Origin: Mycobacterium senriense
GTDB taxonomy: Bacteria > Actinomycetota > Actinomycetes > Mycobacteriales > Mycobacteriaceae
Direction: 5' to 3'
NCBI RefSeq assembly: GCF_019668465.1
Contig: NZ_AP024828.1
Coordinates: forward strand, 2,542,001-2,606,000
DNA length: 64,000 nt
Positions 55,427-64,000 of the stretch are shown here, one piece after another (the stretch's first letter is position 1; every line of letters starts with the position of its first letter). The notes under the pieces were generated by a model that had not been told where the DNA came from, searched no databases, and saw nothing but the letters and a program-made list of their open reading frames with translations. Both the position numbers and the translations under genes were made by a program.

Positions 55427-56269
55427 ATGAGTTACGACGCCACACTGCGGTTCCGCCGCATCTTCGCCCGGCTGCAGGAGCCGGTCGACGACTTCGGCGA
55501 GCAGGCGTTGTTCTACGGGCAGACCATGCGGTACGTCCCCAATGCGCTCACCCGCTACCACAAGGAGACCGTGCGGCTGATCGCCGAGATGACGATGGGC
55601 GCGGGAGCGCTCGTCATGATCGGCGGCACGGTCGGTGTCGCTGCCTTCCTGACCCTGGCCTCCGGCGGTGTCATTGCCGTGCAGGGGTATTCGTCGCTGG
55701 GCAACATCGGCATCGAGGCGCTGACGGGATTCCTCTCGGCATTCCTGAACGTCCGGGTCGTCGCGCCGGTGATCGCCGGTATCGCGCTGGCCGCCACCAT
55801 CGGCGCCGGCGCCACCGCCCAACTGGGCGCAATGAGGGTGTCCGAGGAGATCGACGCCGTCGAATGCATGGCGGTGCATTCGGTGTCCTACCTGGTATCG
55901 ACCCGCCTGATCGCCGGCCTCGTCGCGATCATCCCGCTGTACTCGCTGTCGGTGCTGGCCGCGTTCTTCGCCGCCCGTTTCACCACGGTGTACATCAACG
56001 GACAGTCAAAGGGCCTCTACGACCACTACTTCAATACCTTCCTTATTCCGTCGGACCTCTTGTGGTCGTTCCTGCAGGCGATCGTGATGTCGATCGCGGT
56101 GATGCTCGTCCATACCTATTACGGCTATAACGCCCACGGCGGGCCGGTCGGAGTCGGGATCGCGGTCGGCCAGGCCGTGCGGACTTCGCTGATCGTCGTG
56201 GTCGTCATCACATTGTTCATCTCGCTCGCGGTGTATGGGGCGTCCGGTAACTTCAACCTCTCCGGATAA
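55427..56269 (+). CDS. yrbE4B: YrbE4B, Mce4 permease subunit
   Basis: 280 aa MlaE-family permease, the exact length of Rv3500c. Hydrophobic segments throughout, an MlaE signature LGAMRVSEEIDAVECMAV, and a conserved C-terminal TSLIVVVVITLFISLAVYG. Partner of YrbE4A. Separated from it by 19 bp and from mce4A by 20 bp. Confidence 0.95.
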   Translation: MSYDATLRFRRIFARLQEPVDDFGEQALFYGQTMRYVPNALTRYHKETVRLIAEMTMGAGALVMIGGTVGVAAFLTLASGGVIAVQGYSSLGNIGIEALTGFLSAFLNVRVVAPVIAGIALAATIGAGATAQLGAMRVSEEIDAVECMAVHSVSYLVSTRLIAGLVAIIPLYSLSVLAAFFAARFTTVYINGQSKGLYDHYFNTFLIPSDLLWSFLQAIVMSIAVMLVHTYYGYNAHGGPVGVGIAVGQAVRTSLIVVVVITLFISLAVYGASGNFNLSG

Positions 56270-56289
56270 GAGGACCGCTTAAAAGGGAC

Positions 56290-57492
56290 ATGGCAGAAAC
56301 AGACACGCGACGCACAACCGTCCGGCTGGCAGCAGCAGTGCTGGCCAGCCTGATGGTGGCTTTCGCTGTGCTGACCTACCTTTCCTACACAGCGGCCTTC
56401 GCGTCGATCGACACCGTCACGGTGTCGGCGCCCCGCGCCGGGCTGGTGATGGAGAAGGGCGCCAAGGTCAAATACCGCGGCATCCAGATCGGCAAGGTCG
56501 ACACCATCGACTATTCCGGTGACCAGGCGCGGCTGACGCTGGGCATCAACAGCGACGACATGCATTTCATCCCGTCCAACGCGACGGTGCACATCGCCGG
56601 TAACACCATTTTCGGTGCCAAGGCGGTGGAATTCATTCCGCCGCAGGCTCCCTCACCGACGTCGCTGCGCCCGGACGCGCACGTGGCCGCCTCTTCGGTG
56701 CAGCTGGAAGTCAACACCTTGTTCCAGTCGTTGATGGACCTACTGCACAAGATCGACCCCGTCGAACTCAACGGCACGCTGAGCGCATTCGCGGAAGGCC
56801 TGCGCGGCCACGGCGACGACCTGGGTGGCATCCTGACCGGCCTGAATACGCTGACGCGCCAGGCGAACCCGAAGCTGCCCGCGCTGCAGGAGGACTTCCG
56901 CAAGACCGCAGCGGTGGCCAACGTCTACGCCGACGCGGCGCCGGACCTGACCACCGTGATCGACAACCTGCCGACCATCGACAAGACGGTCGTGGACCAG
57001 CAGAAGAACCTGGACAGCACGCTGTTGGCCACGATCGGCCTGTCGAACAACGCGTATGAAACGTTGGCGCCCGCCGAACAAGACTTCATCGACGCCATCA
57101 ATCGGCTACGGGCGCCGCTCAAGGTGGCCGGCGACTACTCCCCGGAATTCGGCTGCCTGTTCTCCGGAATCGAGCGCGGCATCAAGGAATTCGCCCCGCT
57201 GCTCGGTGTCCGCAAGGCGGGCCTGTTCACCTCGTCTAGCTTCATCTTGGGTGCGCCGGCATATACCTATCCGGAATCGCTGCCCATCGTGAACGCCTCC
57301 GGCGGCCCGAACTGCCGCGGATTGCCCCACATCCCGACCAAGCAGACCGGCGGATCGTTCTACCGGTCGAAATTCCTGGTGACCGACAACGCCAATATCC
57401 CGTACGAGCCGTTCACCGAGCTGCAGTTCGACGCACCTTCCACGCTGCAGTTCTTGTTCCACGGCACCTTCGCGGAACGTGACGACTTCTGA
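56290..57492 (+). CDS. mce4A: Mce4A, cholesterol-import MlaD-domain protein
   Basis: 400 aa, the exact length of Rv3499c. One N-terminal membrane anchor (AAAVLASLMVAFAVLTYL), an MlaD domain at about residues 38-115 (GLVMEKGAKVKYRGIQIGKV), a long helical segment and a C-terminal domain. Mce4A to Mce4F assemble into a periplasm-spanning tunnel for sterols. The stop overlaps mce4B by one base. Confidence 0.96.
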   Translation: MAETDTRRTTVRLAAAVLASLMVAFAVLTYLSYTAAFASIDTVTVSAPRAGLVMEKGAKVKYRGIQIGKVDTIDYSGDQARLTLGINSDDMHFIPSNATVHIAGNTIFGAKAVEFIPPQAPSPTSLRPDAHVAASSVQLEVNTLFQSLMDLLHKIDPVELNGTLSAFAEGLRGHGDDLGGILTGLNTLTRQANPKLPALQEDFRKTAAVANVYADAAPDLTTVIDNLPTIDKTVVDQQKNLDSTLLATIGLSNNAYETLAPAEQDFIDAINRLRAPLKVAGDYSPEFGCLFSGIERGIKEFAPLLGVRKAGLFTSSSFILGAPAYTYPESLPIVNASGGPNCRGLPHIPTKQTGGSFYRSKFLVTDNANIPYEPFTELQFDAPSTLQFLFHGTFAERDDF

Positions 57493-58547
57493 TGGCGGCC
57501 AGCTCGGGAATGCCGTCGCACCGCGAGATGATCATCAAGGTCAGCATCTTCGCGGTGGCCATGCTTTTGGTGTCCGCGGGGCTGATCGTGGTGTTCGGTG
57601 ACTTCCGGTTCGGTCCCGAAAACACCTATCACGCAACGTTTACCGACGTATCGCGGCTGAAATCCGGCCAGAAGGTGCGCATCGCCGGGGTGCCGGTCGG
57701 TGCGGTGTCGGGGATCAAGCTCAACCCCGACAACACCATCGACGTCAAGTTCGGAGTCGACAAGCGCTACACGCTCTACTCGTCCACACGCGCGGTGATC
57801 CGTTACGAAAACCTGGTCGGTGACCGGTACCTGGAGATCACGTCGGGGCCCGGGGAGCTGCGAAAGCTGCCGGGCGGCGGGACGATCAACAGCCAGCACA
57901 CCCAGCCCGCACTGGATCTCGATGCGCTGCTGGGCGGACTGCGACCGGTACTCAAAGGTCTGGACGCCGACAAGGTCAACACCATCAGCAGCGCCGTCAT
58001 CCAGTTGCTGCAGGGCCAGGGTGGGGCGTTGTCGAACGTGCTGGCCGACACCAGCGCGTTCTCCTCGGCGCTGGGCCAGCGTGACCAGCTCATCGGCGAC
58101 GTGATCAACAACCTCAACACGGTGCTGACGACGGTGGACCAACGCAGCGCACAGTTCTCGACCAGCGTCGACCAGTTGCAGCAGCTGATCACCGGGCTGG
58201 CCGAGCACAAGGACGACATCGCGGGTGCCATACCGCCGCTGGCGTCGACGACAACGGATTTGACGCAGCTGCTGAAGAATTCGCGCCGCCCGCTGCAGGG
58301 CATCCTGGAGAACACCCGCCCGCTGGCCACCGAGCTGGACGACCGCAAGGCCGAGGTGAACAACGACGTCGAGCAGCTGGGCGAGGACTATCTGCGGCTG
58401 TCCGCCCTCGGCGCCTACGGGTCGTTCTTCAACATCTACTTCTGCTCCGTGACGATCAAGCTCAACGGCCCGGCCGGTAGCGACATCCTGCTACCGCTTG
58501 GCGGCCAAGTGGATCCCAGCAAGGGGAGGTGCTCTTTTGTCAAGTAA
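57492..58547 (+). CDS. mce4B: Mce4B, cholesterol-import MlaD-domain protein
   Basis: 351 aa. N-terminal anchor SIFAVAMLLVSAGLIVVFG, MlaD domain with RLKSGQKVRIAGVPVGAV, then a helical needle region rich in Leu/Gln/Asp. Cys near the C-terminus (YFCSVTIKL, GRCSFVK). Ortholog of Rv3498c. The end overlaps the start of mce4C by 11 bases. Confidence 0.95.
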   Translation: MAASSGMPSHREMIIKVSIFAVAMLLVSAGLIVVFGDFRFGPENTYHATFTDVSRLKSGQKVRIAGVPVGAVSGIKLNPDNTIDVKFGVDKRYTLYSSTRAVIRYENLVGDRYLEITSGPGELRKLPGGGTINSQHTQPALDLDALLGGLRPVLKGLDADKVNTISSAVIQLLQGQGGALSNVLADTSAFSSALGQRDQLIGDVINNLNTVLTTVDQRSAQFSTSVDQLQQLITGLAEHKDDIAGAIPPLASTTTDLTQLLKNSRRPLQGILENTRPLATELDDRKAEVNNDVEQLGEDYLRLSALGAYGSFFNIYFCSVTIKLNGPAGSDILLPLGGQVDPSKGRCSFVK

Positions 58548-59601
58548 CGCAAAGCGCGAGCGCGATCCGCTGCGCACCGGCATCTTCGGCCTGGTGCTGG
58601 TGGTCTGTGTCGTGCTCATTGCGTTCGGCTACGCCGGATTACCGTTCTGGCCGCAGGGCAAGATCTATGACGCCTACTTCACCGACGCGGGCGGCATCAA
58701 TCCCGGCAATTCCGTTTACGTGTCGGGCTTCAAGGTCGGCAAGGTGACCTCCGTGGGTCTGGCCGGCGACAGCGCCAAGATCAGCTTCAGCGTCGACCGC
58801 CACGTCGCCGTCGGTGACCAGTCACTGGCCGCGATCCGCACCGACACCATCCTCGGTGAGCGCTCGATTTCGGTGACCCCGGCCGGTGGCGGCAAGGCAA
58901 CCACCATCCCGCTCAGCCGTACGACGACGCCGTATACGCTCGCCGGCGCGCTCGAGGATTTGGGTCAGAACGCCAACAACCTGGACAAGCCTCAGTTCGA
59001 GAAGGCGCTGAACGTGCTGACCGACACGCTGCACGACGCCAACCCGCAGCTGCGCGGTGCGCTGGACGGCGTGACGTCGCTGTCGCGCACCCTGGACCGC
59101 CGCGACGAGGCGCTGCAAAGCCTACTGGCGCATGCAAAGTCGGTCACCGGCGTGTTGTCGCAGCGCGCCGAACAAGTCAACAAACTGGTCGATGACGGTA
59201 ACGAGCTGTTCGCCGCCCTCGACGAACGGCGCGGCGCACTGGCCCAGCTGATCTCGGGGATCGGCGATCTCTCGACGCAGATCTCCGGCTTCGTCGCCGA
59301 TAACCGCAAGGAATTTGGTCCGGCACTGAACAAGCTCAACGACGTGCTGTCCAACCTCAATGAGCGCCGCGACTACATCACCGAGGCCCTCAAGCGCCTG
59401 CCCACGTACGCCACCGAGCTGGGCGAGGTGGTTGGTTCGGGTCCCGGATTCAACGTCAACGTCTACGGTGTGATCCCGGCGCCGCTGCTCGCCACCATGT
59501 TCGACTTCTTCTACCAGCCCGGAAAGATGCCAGCCAGCCTCGCCGACTACCTGCGCGGCTTGATTCAGGAACGCTGGATCATCAGGCCGAAGTCACCGTG
59601 A
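58537..59601 (+). CDS. mce4C: Mce4C, cholesterol-import MlaD-domain protein
   Basis: 354 aa. Anchor TGIFGLVLVVCVVLIAFGYAG, MlaD domain with GGINPGNSVYVSGFKVGKV, then the long alpha-helical domain. The start is TTG 58537 (MSSNAKRERD) with the ribosome-binding site AAGGGGAGG at 58521-58529 inside mce4B; the frame runs further upstream without a better site. The GTGA overlap leads into mce4D. Ortholog of Rv3497c. Confidence 0.93.
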   Translation: MSSNAKRERDPLRTGIFGLVLVVCVVLIAFGYAGLPFWPQGKIYDAYFTDAGGINPGNSVYVSGFKVGKVTSVGLAGDSAKISFSVDRHVAVGDQSLAAIRTDTILGERSISVTPAGGGKATTIPLSRTTTPYTLAGALEDLGQNANNLDKPQFEKALNVLTDTLHDANPQLRGALDGVTSLSRTLDRRDEALQSLLAHAKSVTGVLSQRAEQVNKLVDDGNELFAALDERRGALAQLISGIGDLSTQISGFVADNRKEFGPALNKLNDVLSNLNERRDYITEALKRLPTYATELGEVVGSGPGFNVNVYGVIPAPLLATMFDFFYQPGKMPASLADYLRGLIQERWIIRPKSP

Positions 59602-61037
59602 TGCAGCGGATCACCGGCAGCAGGGGGCTGCGCTACGCCACCATCATCGCGCTGGTCGCGGTGCTGGTGGGTGGCGTGTATGTGCTGTCGTCGCAAGCGA
59701 ATAACCGCAAGATCGTCGGCTACTTCACCTCTGCGGTCGGCCTGTATCCCGGTGACCAGGTCCGCATCCTCGGTGTCCCGATCGGCACCATCGACACGAT
59801 CGACCCGCGGCCCTCCGACGTCAAGATCACCATGTCGGTGAGCAAGGACGTGAAGATCCCGAAGGACGCCAAGGCCATCATCATGTCGCCAAACCTGGTG
59901 GCGGCCAGGTTCATCCAGTTGACGCCGGCGTACACCGGTGGGCCGGCGATGGCCGACGGCGCCAGCATCGGCCTGGGCCATACCGCCGTCCCGGTGGAAT
60001 GGGACGAGGTCAAGGAATCGCTGACCCAGCTCGCCGTGCAGCTCGGACCCACGGCCGGATCGATGCAGGGACCGTTGGGCGCGGCGATCAACCAGGCCGC
60101 GGACACCTTCGACGGCAGGGGCGAGTCGTTCCACAACGCCTTGCGCGAGCTCTCGCAAGCCGCTGGGCGGCTGGGGGATTCGCGCGGCGACATCTTCGGC
60201 ACGGTGAAAAACCTGCAGGTATTGGTCAACGCGCTCTCGTCCAGCAACGAGCAGATCGTCCAGTTCGCCGGAAACGTCGCCTCGGTGTCGCAAGTGCTCG
60301 CCGACAGCTCGCGCCACCTCGACACCACGCTGGGGACCCTCAACAAAGCGCTGTCGGACATCCGCGGGTTCCTGCACGAAAACAACTCGACGATCGTCGA
60401 TACGGTCAACAACCTCAACGATTTCGCGAAGACGTTGAGCGACCAGAGCGACAACATCGAGCAGGTGCTGCACGTGGCGGGTCCGGGTATCTCCAACTTC
60501 TACAACATCTATGATCCCGCGCAGGGCACGCTCAACGGCCTGTTGTCGATACCGGAATTCGCCAACCCCGTGCAGTTCATCTGCGGCGGCTCCTTCGAAA
60601 CCGCAGGCGGCCCCAGGGCGCCGGACTACTTCAAGCGCGCCGAACTCTGCCGTGAGCGGCTGGGACCGGTGCTGCGCCGGCTCACCGTGAACTACCCGCC
60701 GGTGATGTTCCACCCGCTCAACATGATTACGGCATACAAGGGCCAGATCATCTACGACACCCCGGAGACGCAGGCCAAGTCGGCGACCCCGGTGCCGCAG
60801 TTGACCTGGGTCCCGGCCAAGGGCGCCCAGACACAGCCGGCCCCTCAGAATCCGGCGGACCTGCAGGCCCTGCTGGTCCCGACGGCCCCGCAGGCCGGTC
60901 CCGCACCGGGCCCGGCTCCCGCCGGCGCTGCCCCCGCCCCCGGCCCCGCCCCCGGAAGCGCGTTCGGTCCACTGCCGGGTCCGCCTGCCGGTCAGGCGCC
61001 CAACGGGCCGGCGGCCGACTTGGGCGGTGGCGGATGA
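59598..61037 (+). CDS. mce4D: Mce4D, cholesterol-import MlaD-domain protein
   Basis: 479 aa. Anchor ATIIALVAVLVGGVYVL, MlaD domain GLYPGDQVRILGVPIGTI, helical middle and a C-terminal Pro/Ala/Gly-rich tail of about 70 residues (PAPGPAPAGAAPAPGPAPG) that makes it longer than the 451-aa Rv3496c. The start is GTG 59598 overlapping the mce4C stop; ATG 59601 is the alternative. ATGA overlap with mce4E. Confidence 0.95.
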   Translation: MMQRITGSRGLRYATIIALVAVLVGGVYVLSSQANNRKIVGYFTSAVGLYPGDQVRILGVPIGTIDTIDPRPSDVKITMSVSKDVKIPKDAKAIIMSPNLVAARFIQLTPAYTGGPAMADGASIGLGHTAVPVEWDEVKESLTQLAVQLGPTAGSMQGPLGAAINQAADTFDGRGESFHNALRELSQAAGRLGDSRGDIFGTVKNLQVLVNALSSSNEQIVQFAGNVASVSQVLADSSRHLDTTLGTLNKALSDIRGFLHENNSTIVDTVNNLNDFAKTLSDQSDNIEQVLHVAGPGISNFYNIYDPAQGTLNGLLSIPEFANPVQFICGGSFETAGGPRAPDYFKRAELCRERLGPVLRRLTVNYPPVMFHPLNMITAYKGQIIYDTPETQAKSATPVPQLTWVPAKGAQTQPAPQNPADLQALLVPTAPQAGPAPGPAPAGAAPAPGPAPGSAFGPLPGPPAGQAPNGPAADLGGGG

Positions 61038-62188
61038 ACCGGATGTGGTTGCGCGCCGGCGGATTGGCGACGGGCAGCATGCTGCTGGCCGGCTGCCAAT
61101 TCAGCGGGCTGAACTCGCTGGTGATGCCCGGCACCGCAGGTCACGGCAGCGGCGCCTACTCGATCACCGTCGAACTGCCGAACGTGGCGACCCTGCCGCA
61201 GAACTCTCCGGTCATGGTGGACGACGTCACCGTCGGCAGTGTCGCCGGAATCGCGGCCGAACAACGATCCGACGGATCATTTTATGCCGCAGTGAAATTG
61301 GCGCTCGACAAGAACGTCGTGCTGCCCGCCAACTCGACCGCGACGGTCGCCCAGACATCGCTGCTCGGTTCGATGCACGTCGACTTGGCTCGCCCGAAGA
61401 ACAAGCCGGCCGTTGGCAAGCTGAAGGACGGGTCGAAAATCGCGGAGGCCAACACCGGCCGCTATCCCACCACCGAAGAGGTGCTTTCGGCGCTCGGCGT
61501 GGTGGTGAACAAGGGCAATGTCGGTGCCCTGGAAGAGATCACCGACGAGACCTACCGGGCCGTCGCCGGCCGGCAGGACCAGTTCGTCGACCTGATCCCC
61601 AGGCTCGCGGAACTGACCTCGGGACTCAACCGTCAGGTCAACGACATCATCGATGCGGTTGATGGATTGAACCGATTCTCGGCGACCTTGGCCCACGACA
61701 AGGACAATTTGGGCCGGGCGTTGGACACGCTGCCCGAAGCGATTGGCGTGCTCAACAAGAACCGCGGCCACATCGTCGAGGCCTTCGGCGCGCTGCACAA
61801 ACTGGCGAATGTCACCTCGAACATCCTGGCAAAAACCAAGGTTGACTTCGCCGCCGACATGAAGGACCTGTATTCGGTCGTCAAGGCGCTGAACGACAAC
61901 CGGAGAAACTTCGTCACCTCGCTGCAGCTGTTGCTGACGTTCCCGTTCCCCAACTTCGGTATCAAGCAGGCCGTGCGTGGCGACTACCTCAACGTGTTCA
62001 CCACCTTCGACCTCACCCTGCGCCGCCTTGGTGAAACGTTCTTCACCACGGCGTATTTCGACCCGAATATGGCCCACATGAACGAGATCCTCAACCCGCC
62101 CGACTTCTTGACCGGCGAGATGGCCAACCTGTCCGGACAGGCGGCCGATCCGTTCAAGATCCCGCCCGGCACGGCTTCAGGACAGTAG
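61034..62188 (+). CDS. mce4E: Mce4E / LprN, Mce4 lipoprotein
   Basis: 384 aa lipoprotein subunit. Signal peptide MNRMWLRAGGLATGS followed by lipobox MLLAGC, with Cys21 as the lipidated residue. MlaD domain with LPQNSPVMVDDVTVGSVAG, then a helical region and a C-terminal domain (FPFPNFGIKQAVRGDY). Ortholog of Rv3495c (LprN). The 13-bp gap to mce4F is one of the few non-overlapping junctions of the operon. Confidence 0.95.
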   Translation: MNRMWLRAGGLATGSMLLAGCQFSGLNSLVMPGTAGHGSGAYSITVELPNVATLPQNSPVMVDDVTVGSVAGIAAEQRSDGSFYAAVKLALDKNVVLPANSTATVAQTSLLGSMHVDLARPKNKPAVGKLKDGSKIAEANTGRYPTTEEVLSALGVVVNKGNVGALEEITDETYRAVAGRQDQFVDLIPRLAELTSGLNRQVNDIIDAVDGLNRFSATLAHDKDNLGRALDTLPEAIGVLNKNRGHIVEAFGALHKLANVTSNILAKTKVDFAADMKDLYSVVKALNDNRRNFVTSLQLLLTFPFPNFGIKQAVRGDYLNVFTTFDLTLRRLGETFFTTAYFDPNMAHMNEILNPPDFLTGEMANLSGQAADPFKIPPGTASGQ

Positions 62189-62201
62189 GGGGCGGGCGCA
62201 G

Positions 62202-63929
62202 ATGCACGACAGACTGACCAAGATCCAGCTGGCGATCTTCGCCGTGATCACGGCCATCACCCTGACCGTGATGGGGATCTTCTATCTGCGGCTGCCCGCG
62301 ACGTTCGGTATCGGAACCTACGGCGTCAGCGCCGATTTCGTCGCCGGCGGGGGCCTGTACAAGAACGCCAACGTCACCTACCGCGGCGTCGCCGTGGGCC
62401 GCGTCGAGTCGGTGGGCCTGAGCCCGAACGGCGTCATCGCCGACATGCGGCTGAACAGCGGCACCGCCATCCCGTCGAACGTCACCGCCACCGTCAAGAG
62501 TGTGTCGGCGGTCGGCGAGCAGTACATCGACCTCGTGCCCCCGAGCTCGCCGGCATCGACGAAGTTGACCAACGGATCCCGCATCCAGCGGCAGAACACC
62601 CGGATCGGCCAGGACGTCGCCGACCTGTTGAAGCGCTCGGAAACCTTGGTCAACAGCCTCGGTGACACCCGGCTGCGCGAGCTGCTGCACGAGACCTTCA
62701 TCGCGGCAAACGGTTCCGGCCCGGAGATGGCCCGGCTCTACGAGTCCGCCCGGCTGCTGGTGGACGAGGCCAACGCCAACTATCCGCAAGTCTCGCAATT
62801 GATCGACCAGGCGGGCCCGTTCCTGCAGGCCCAGATTCGCGCCGGCGGCGACATCAAGTCGCTGTCCGACGGGCTGGCGCGGTTCACCTCGGAGGTGCGT
62901 CAGGCGGACCCGCAGCTTCGCGACACGCTGGCCACGGCCCCGGGCGCCACCGACGAGGCCAGTACGGCGTTCTCCGGCATCCGCCCCTCGTTCCCGGCCC
63001 TGGCCGCCAGCCTGGCCAACCTCGGCCGGGTCGGCGTGATCTACCACAAGTCGATCGAGCAGCTGCTGGTCGTCCTGCCGGCGCTGTTCGCCGCCATCAC
63101 CACCGCCGCGGGCGGTGGGCCCCAGGATGAGGGCGCCAAGCTGGACTTCAAGCTCGACCTCAACGACCCGCCGCCGTGCGCCGTCGGCTTCCTGCCGCCG
63201 CCATTGATGCGGACCCCGGCCGACGAGACGGTGCGCGAGCTGCCGAAGGACATGTACTGCAAGACCGCGCAGAACGATCCGAGTACCGTGCGCGGCGCCC
63301 GCAACTACCCGTGCCAGGAGTTCCCCGGCAAGCGCGCCCCGACGGTCCAGCTGTGCCGCGACCCGAAGGGCTACGTCCCGGTCGGGCGCAACCCGTGGCG
63401 TGGCCCGCCGGTGCCGTACGACACCCCGGTCACCAATGGGTTGAACACCTTGCCGCCCAACAAGTTTCCATATATCCCGCCGGGCGCCGAGCCGGATCCG
63501 GGCACAGCCATGGTCGGGCCGCCGCCCCCGGGCGTGGTGCCTGGGCCGGGCCCGTTGCCCAACAAGCAGCCGGCCTTCGACCCGCCGCCGCCCAACGACA
63601 ACGGGCCGCCGCCGCCGTTCACGTCGTGGCAGCCGCCCGGGGTACCCCCGGTGCCGCCTCAGCTCCCGTATCCGAAGTGGCTGCCCCCGCCGGCACCGCC
63701 GGAGGGCATCAACCCGCCGCCTGCGGGCCCGGGTCCGGAGAAGCCGTGGGGTCCGCCGCCCGGAGGGCAGCCGCAGGCCAGCGGCCCGCCGGCGTATGCG
63801 ACCTACGACCAAAAGACCGGCGCGTTTGTCGATCCGGCCGGTGGCACTGGTATCTTCGCGGCCGGCGCCACCGGTACCTCCGGCGCCGAGAACTGGGTGG
63901 ACCTCATGCTTGATCCAAGGCCGATGTAA
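62202..63929 (+). CDS. mce4F: Mce4F, cholesterol-import MlaD-domain protein
   Basis: 575 aa, ortholog of Rv3494c. Anchor IQLAIFAVITAITLTVMGIFYL, MlaD domain GGLYKNANVTYRGVAVGRV, helical domain to about residue 300, then a long proline-rich C-terminal region (PPPPNDNGPPPPF and similar) of roughly 180 residues, expected to lie in the outer periplasm or cell wall. The stop shares one base with the mam4A start. Confidence 0.95.
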   Translation: MHDRLTKIQLAIFAVITAITLTVMGIFYLRLPATFGIGTYGVSADFVAGGGLYKNANVTYRGVAVGRVESVGLSPNGVIADMRLNSGTAIPSNVTATVKSVSAVGEQYIDLVPPSSPASTKLTNGSRIQRQNTRIGQDVADLLKRSETLVNSLGDTRLRELLHETFIAANGSGPEMARLYESARLLVDEANANYPQVSQLIDQAGPFLQAQIRAGGDIKSLSDGLARFTSEVRQADPQLRDTLATAPGATDEASTAFSGIRPSFPALAASLANLGRVGVIYHKSIEQLLVVLPALFAAITTAAGGGPQDEGAKLDFKLDLNDPPPCAVGFLPPPLMRTPADETVRELPKDMYCKTAQNDPSTVRGARNYPCQEFPGKRAPTVQLCRDPKGYVPVGRNPWRGPPVPYDTPVTNGLNTLPPNKFPYIPPGAEPDPGTAMVGPPPPGVVPGPGPLPNKQPAFDPPPPNDNGPPPPFTSWQPPGVPPVPPQLPYPKWLPPPAPPEGINPPPAGPGPEKPWGPPPGGQPQASGPPAYATYDQKTGAFVDPAGGTGIFAAGATGTSGAENWVDLMLDPRPM

Positions 63930-64000
63930 TGGACCCTGCCGTGGCAGACGAACCAAAGACCACGCCGCGGGTTCGTCGACGAGCTTCGCGTGCGGCGGGC
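63929..64000 (+). CDS. Mam4A (Mce-associated protein), start only
   Basis: 24 codons before the window ends. ATG 63929 overlaps the mce4F stop (TAATG). The N-terminal peptide contains the basic patch RVRRRASRAAG, as in Rv3493c, which precedes a membrane anchor in Mce-associated membrane proteins that stabilise Mce complexes. Assigned by position and the short peptide only. Confidence 0.75.
   Translation, partial: MDPAVADEPKTTPRVRRRASRAAG

Noticed and set aside
62154..63956. 600-codon open frame on the - strand
   Set aside because: Antisense to mce4F; composition reflects complementary Pro/Gly codons and no family is recognisable.

Overview
The window is about 64 kb of GC-rich actinobacterial chromosome. 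Gene content, order and protein lengths match the cholesterol-catabolism locus of Mycobacterium tuberculosis (Rv3493c to Rv3561) read in reverse, so the organism is a Mycobacterium. It is not the tuberculosis complex itself: the PE/PPE genes of that locus are absent, several spacer genes differ, and I cannot name the species. Gene names below are assigned by recognition of family sequence and synteny, not by a database search.

Layout. (1) 1-13518, rings C and D of the sterol nucleus (KstR2 regulon): fadD3 | fadE30-ipdF-kstR2-fadA6, then an insert (a phosphatidylserine-decarboxylase-like gene and a DUF3307/SatD pair), then the echA20-ipdA-ipdB-ipdC operon and two SDR genes. Three matches to the KstR2 palindrome AnCAAGnnCTTGnT sit at the expected promoters. 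(2) 13515-24046, side-chain removal: two Ddn-type nitroreductases, an NTF2-like protein, fadA5, and the tightly overlapping cyp125-fadE28-fadE29-chsH2-chsH1-ltp2 operon, then a DUF559 gene bracketed by two matched hairpins, then hsd4B. (3) 24052-34504, rings A and B: kstD, hsaE-hsaG-hsaF, a small secreted hemophore-like protein, the uncharacterised Rv3531c-Rv3530c-Rv3529c trio, kshA with its small Cys/His-rich companion, and a gamma-carbonic-anhydrase-like protein. (4) 34501-50736, accessory side-chain genes: hydrolase, NTF2-like, ltp3, ltp4, a two-domain DUF35 protein, an F420-type oxidoreductase, an acetoacetate-decarboxylase-fold protein, cyp142, echA19, fadD19, a fructosamine-kinase-like / amidohydrolase / ThDP-enzyme operon, a beta-lactamase-like hydrolase, a Pro-rich secreted peptide and fadD17. 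(5) 50742-64000, fadE27-fadE26, fdxD, hsd4A and the mce4 cholesterol importer (yrbE4A to mce4F and the start of mam4A).

How it works together: Mce4 imports cholesterol. CYP125/CYP142 oxidise C26. FadD19/FadD17, FadE26-FadE27, EchA19, Hsd4A, FadA5, FadE28-FadE29, ChsH1-ChsH2 and Ltp2 shorten the side chain. KstD and KshA open ring B. HsaE/F/G finish the ring A/B fragment. FadD3, FadE30, IpdF, EchA20, IpdAB, IpdC and FadA6 degrade the remaining C/D rings. Ten matches to the KstR palindrome TnnAACnnGTTnnA mark most promoters from 16 kb onward.

Most notable: a pair of near-perfect KstR operators, 32 bp apart, in a convergent spacer with only a short start-like ORF behind them (40175-40220); a DUF559 gene flanked by two 59-nt hairpins whose stems show a compensatory base change; a hemophore-like gene at the position where M. 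tuberculosis has PPE61/PPE62; and the uncharacterised Ltp3-Ltp4-DUF35 and Rv3529c-3531c cassettes. No rRNA, tRNA, CRISPR array, prophage or transposase gene was seen, and no gap between genes exceeds about 240 bp.
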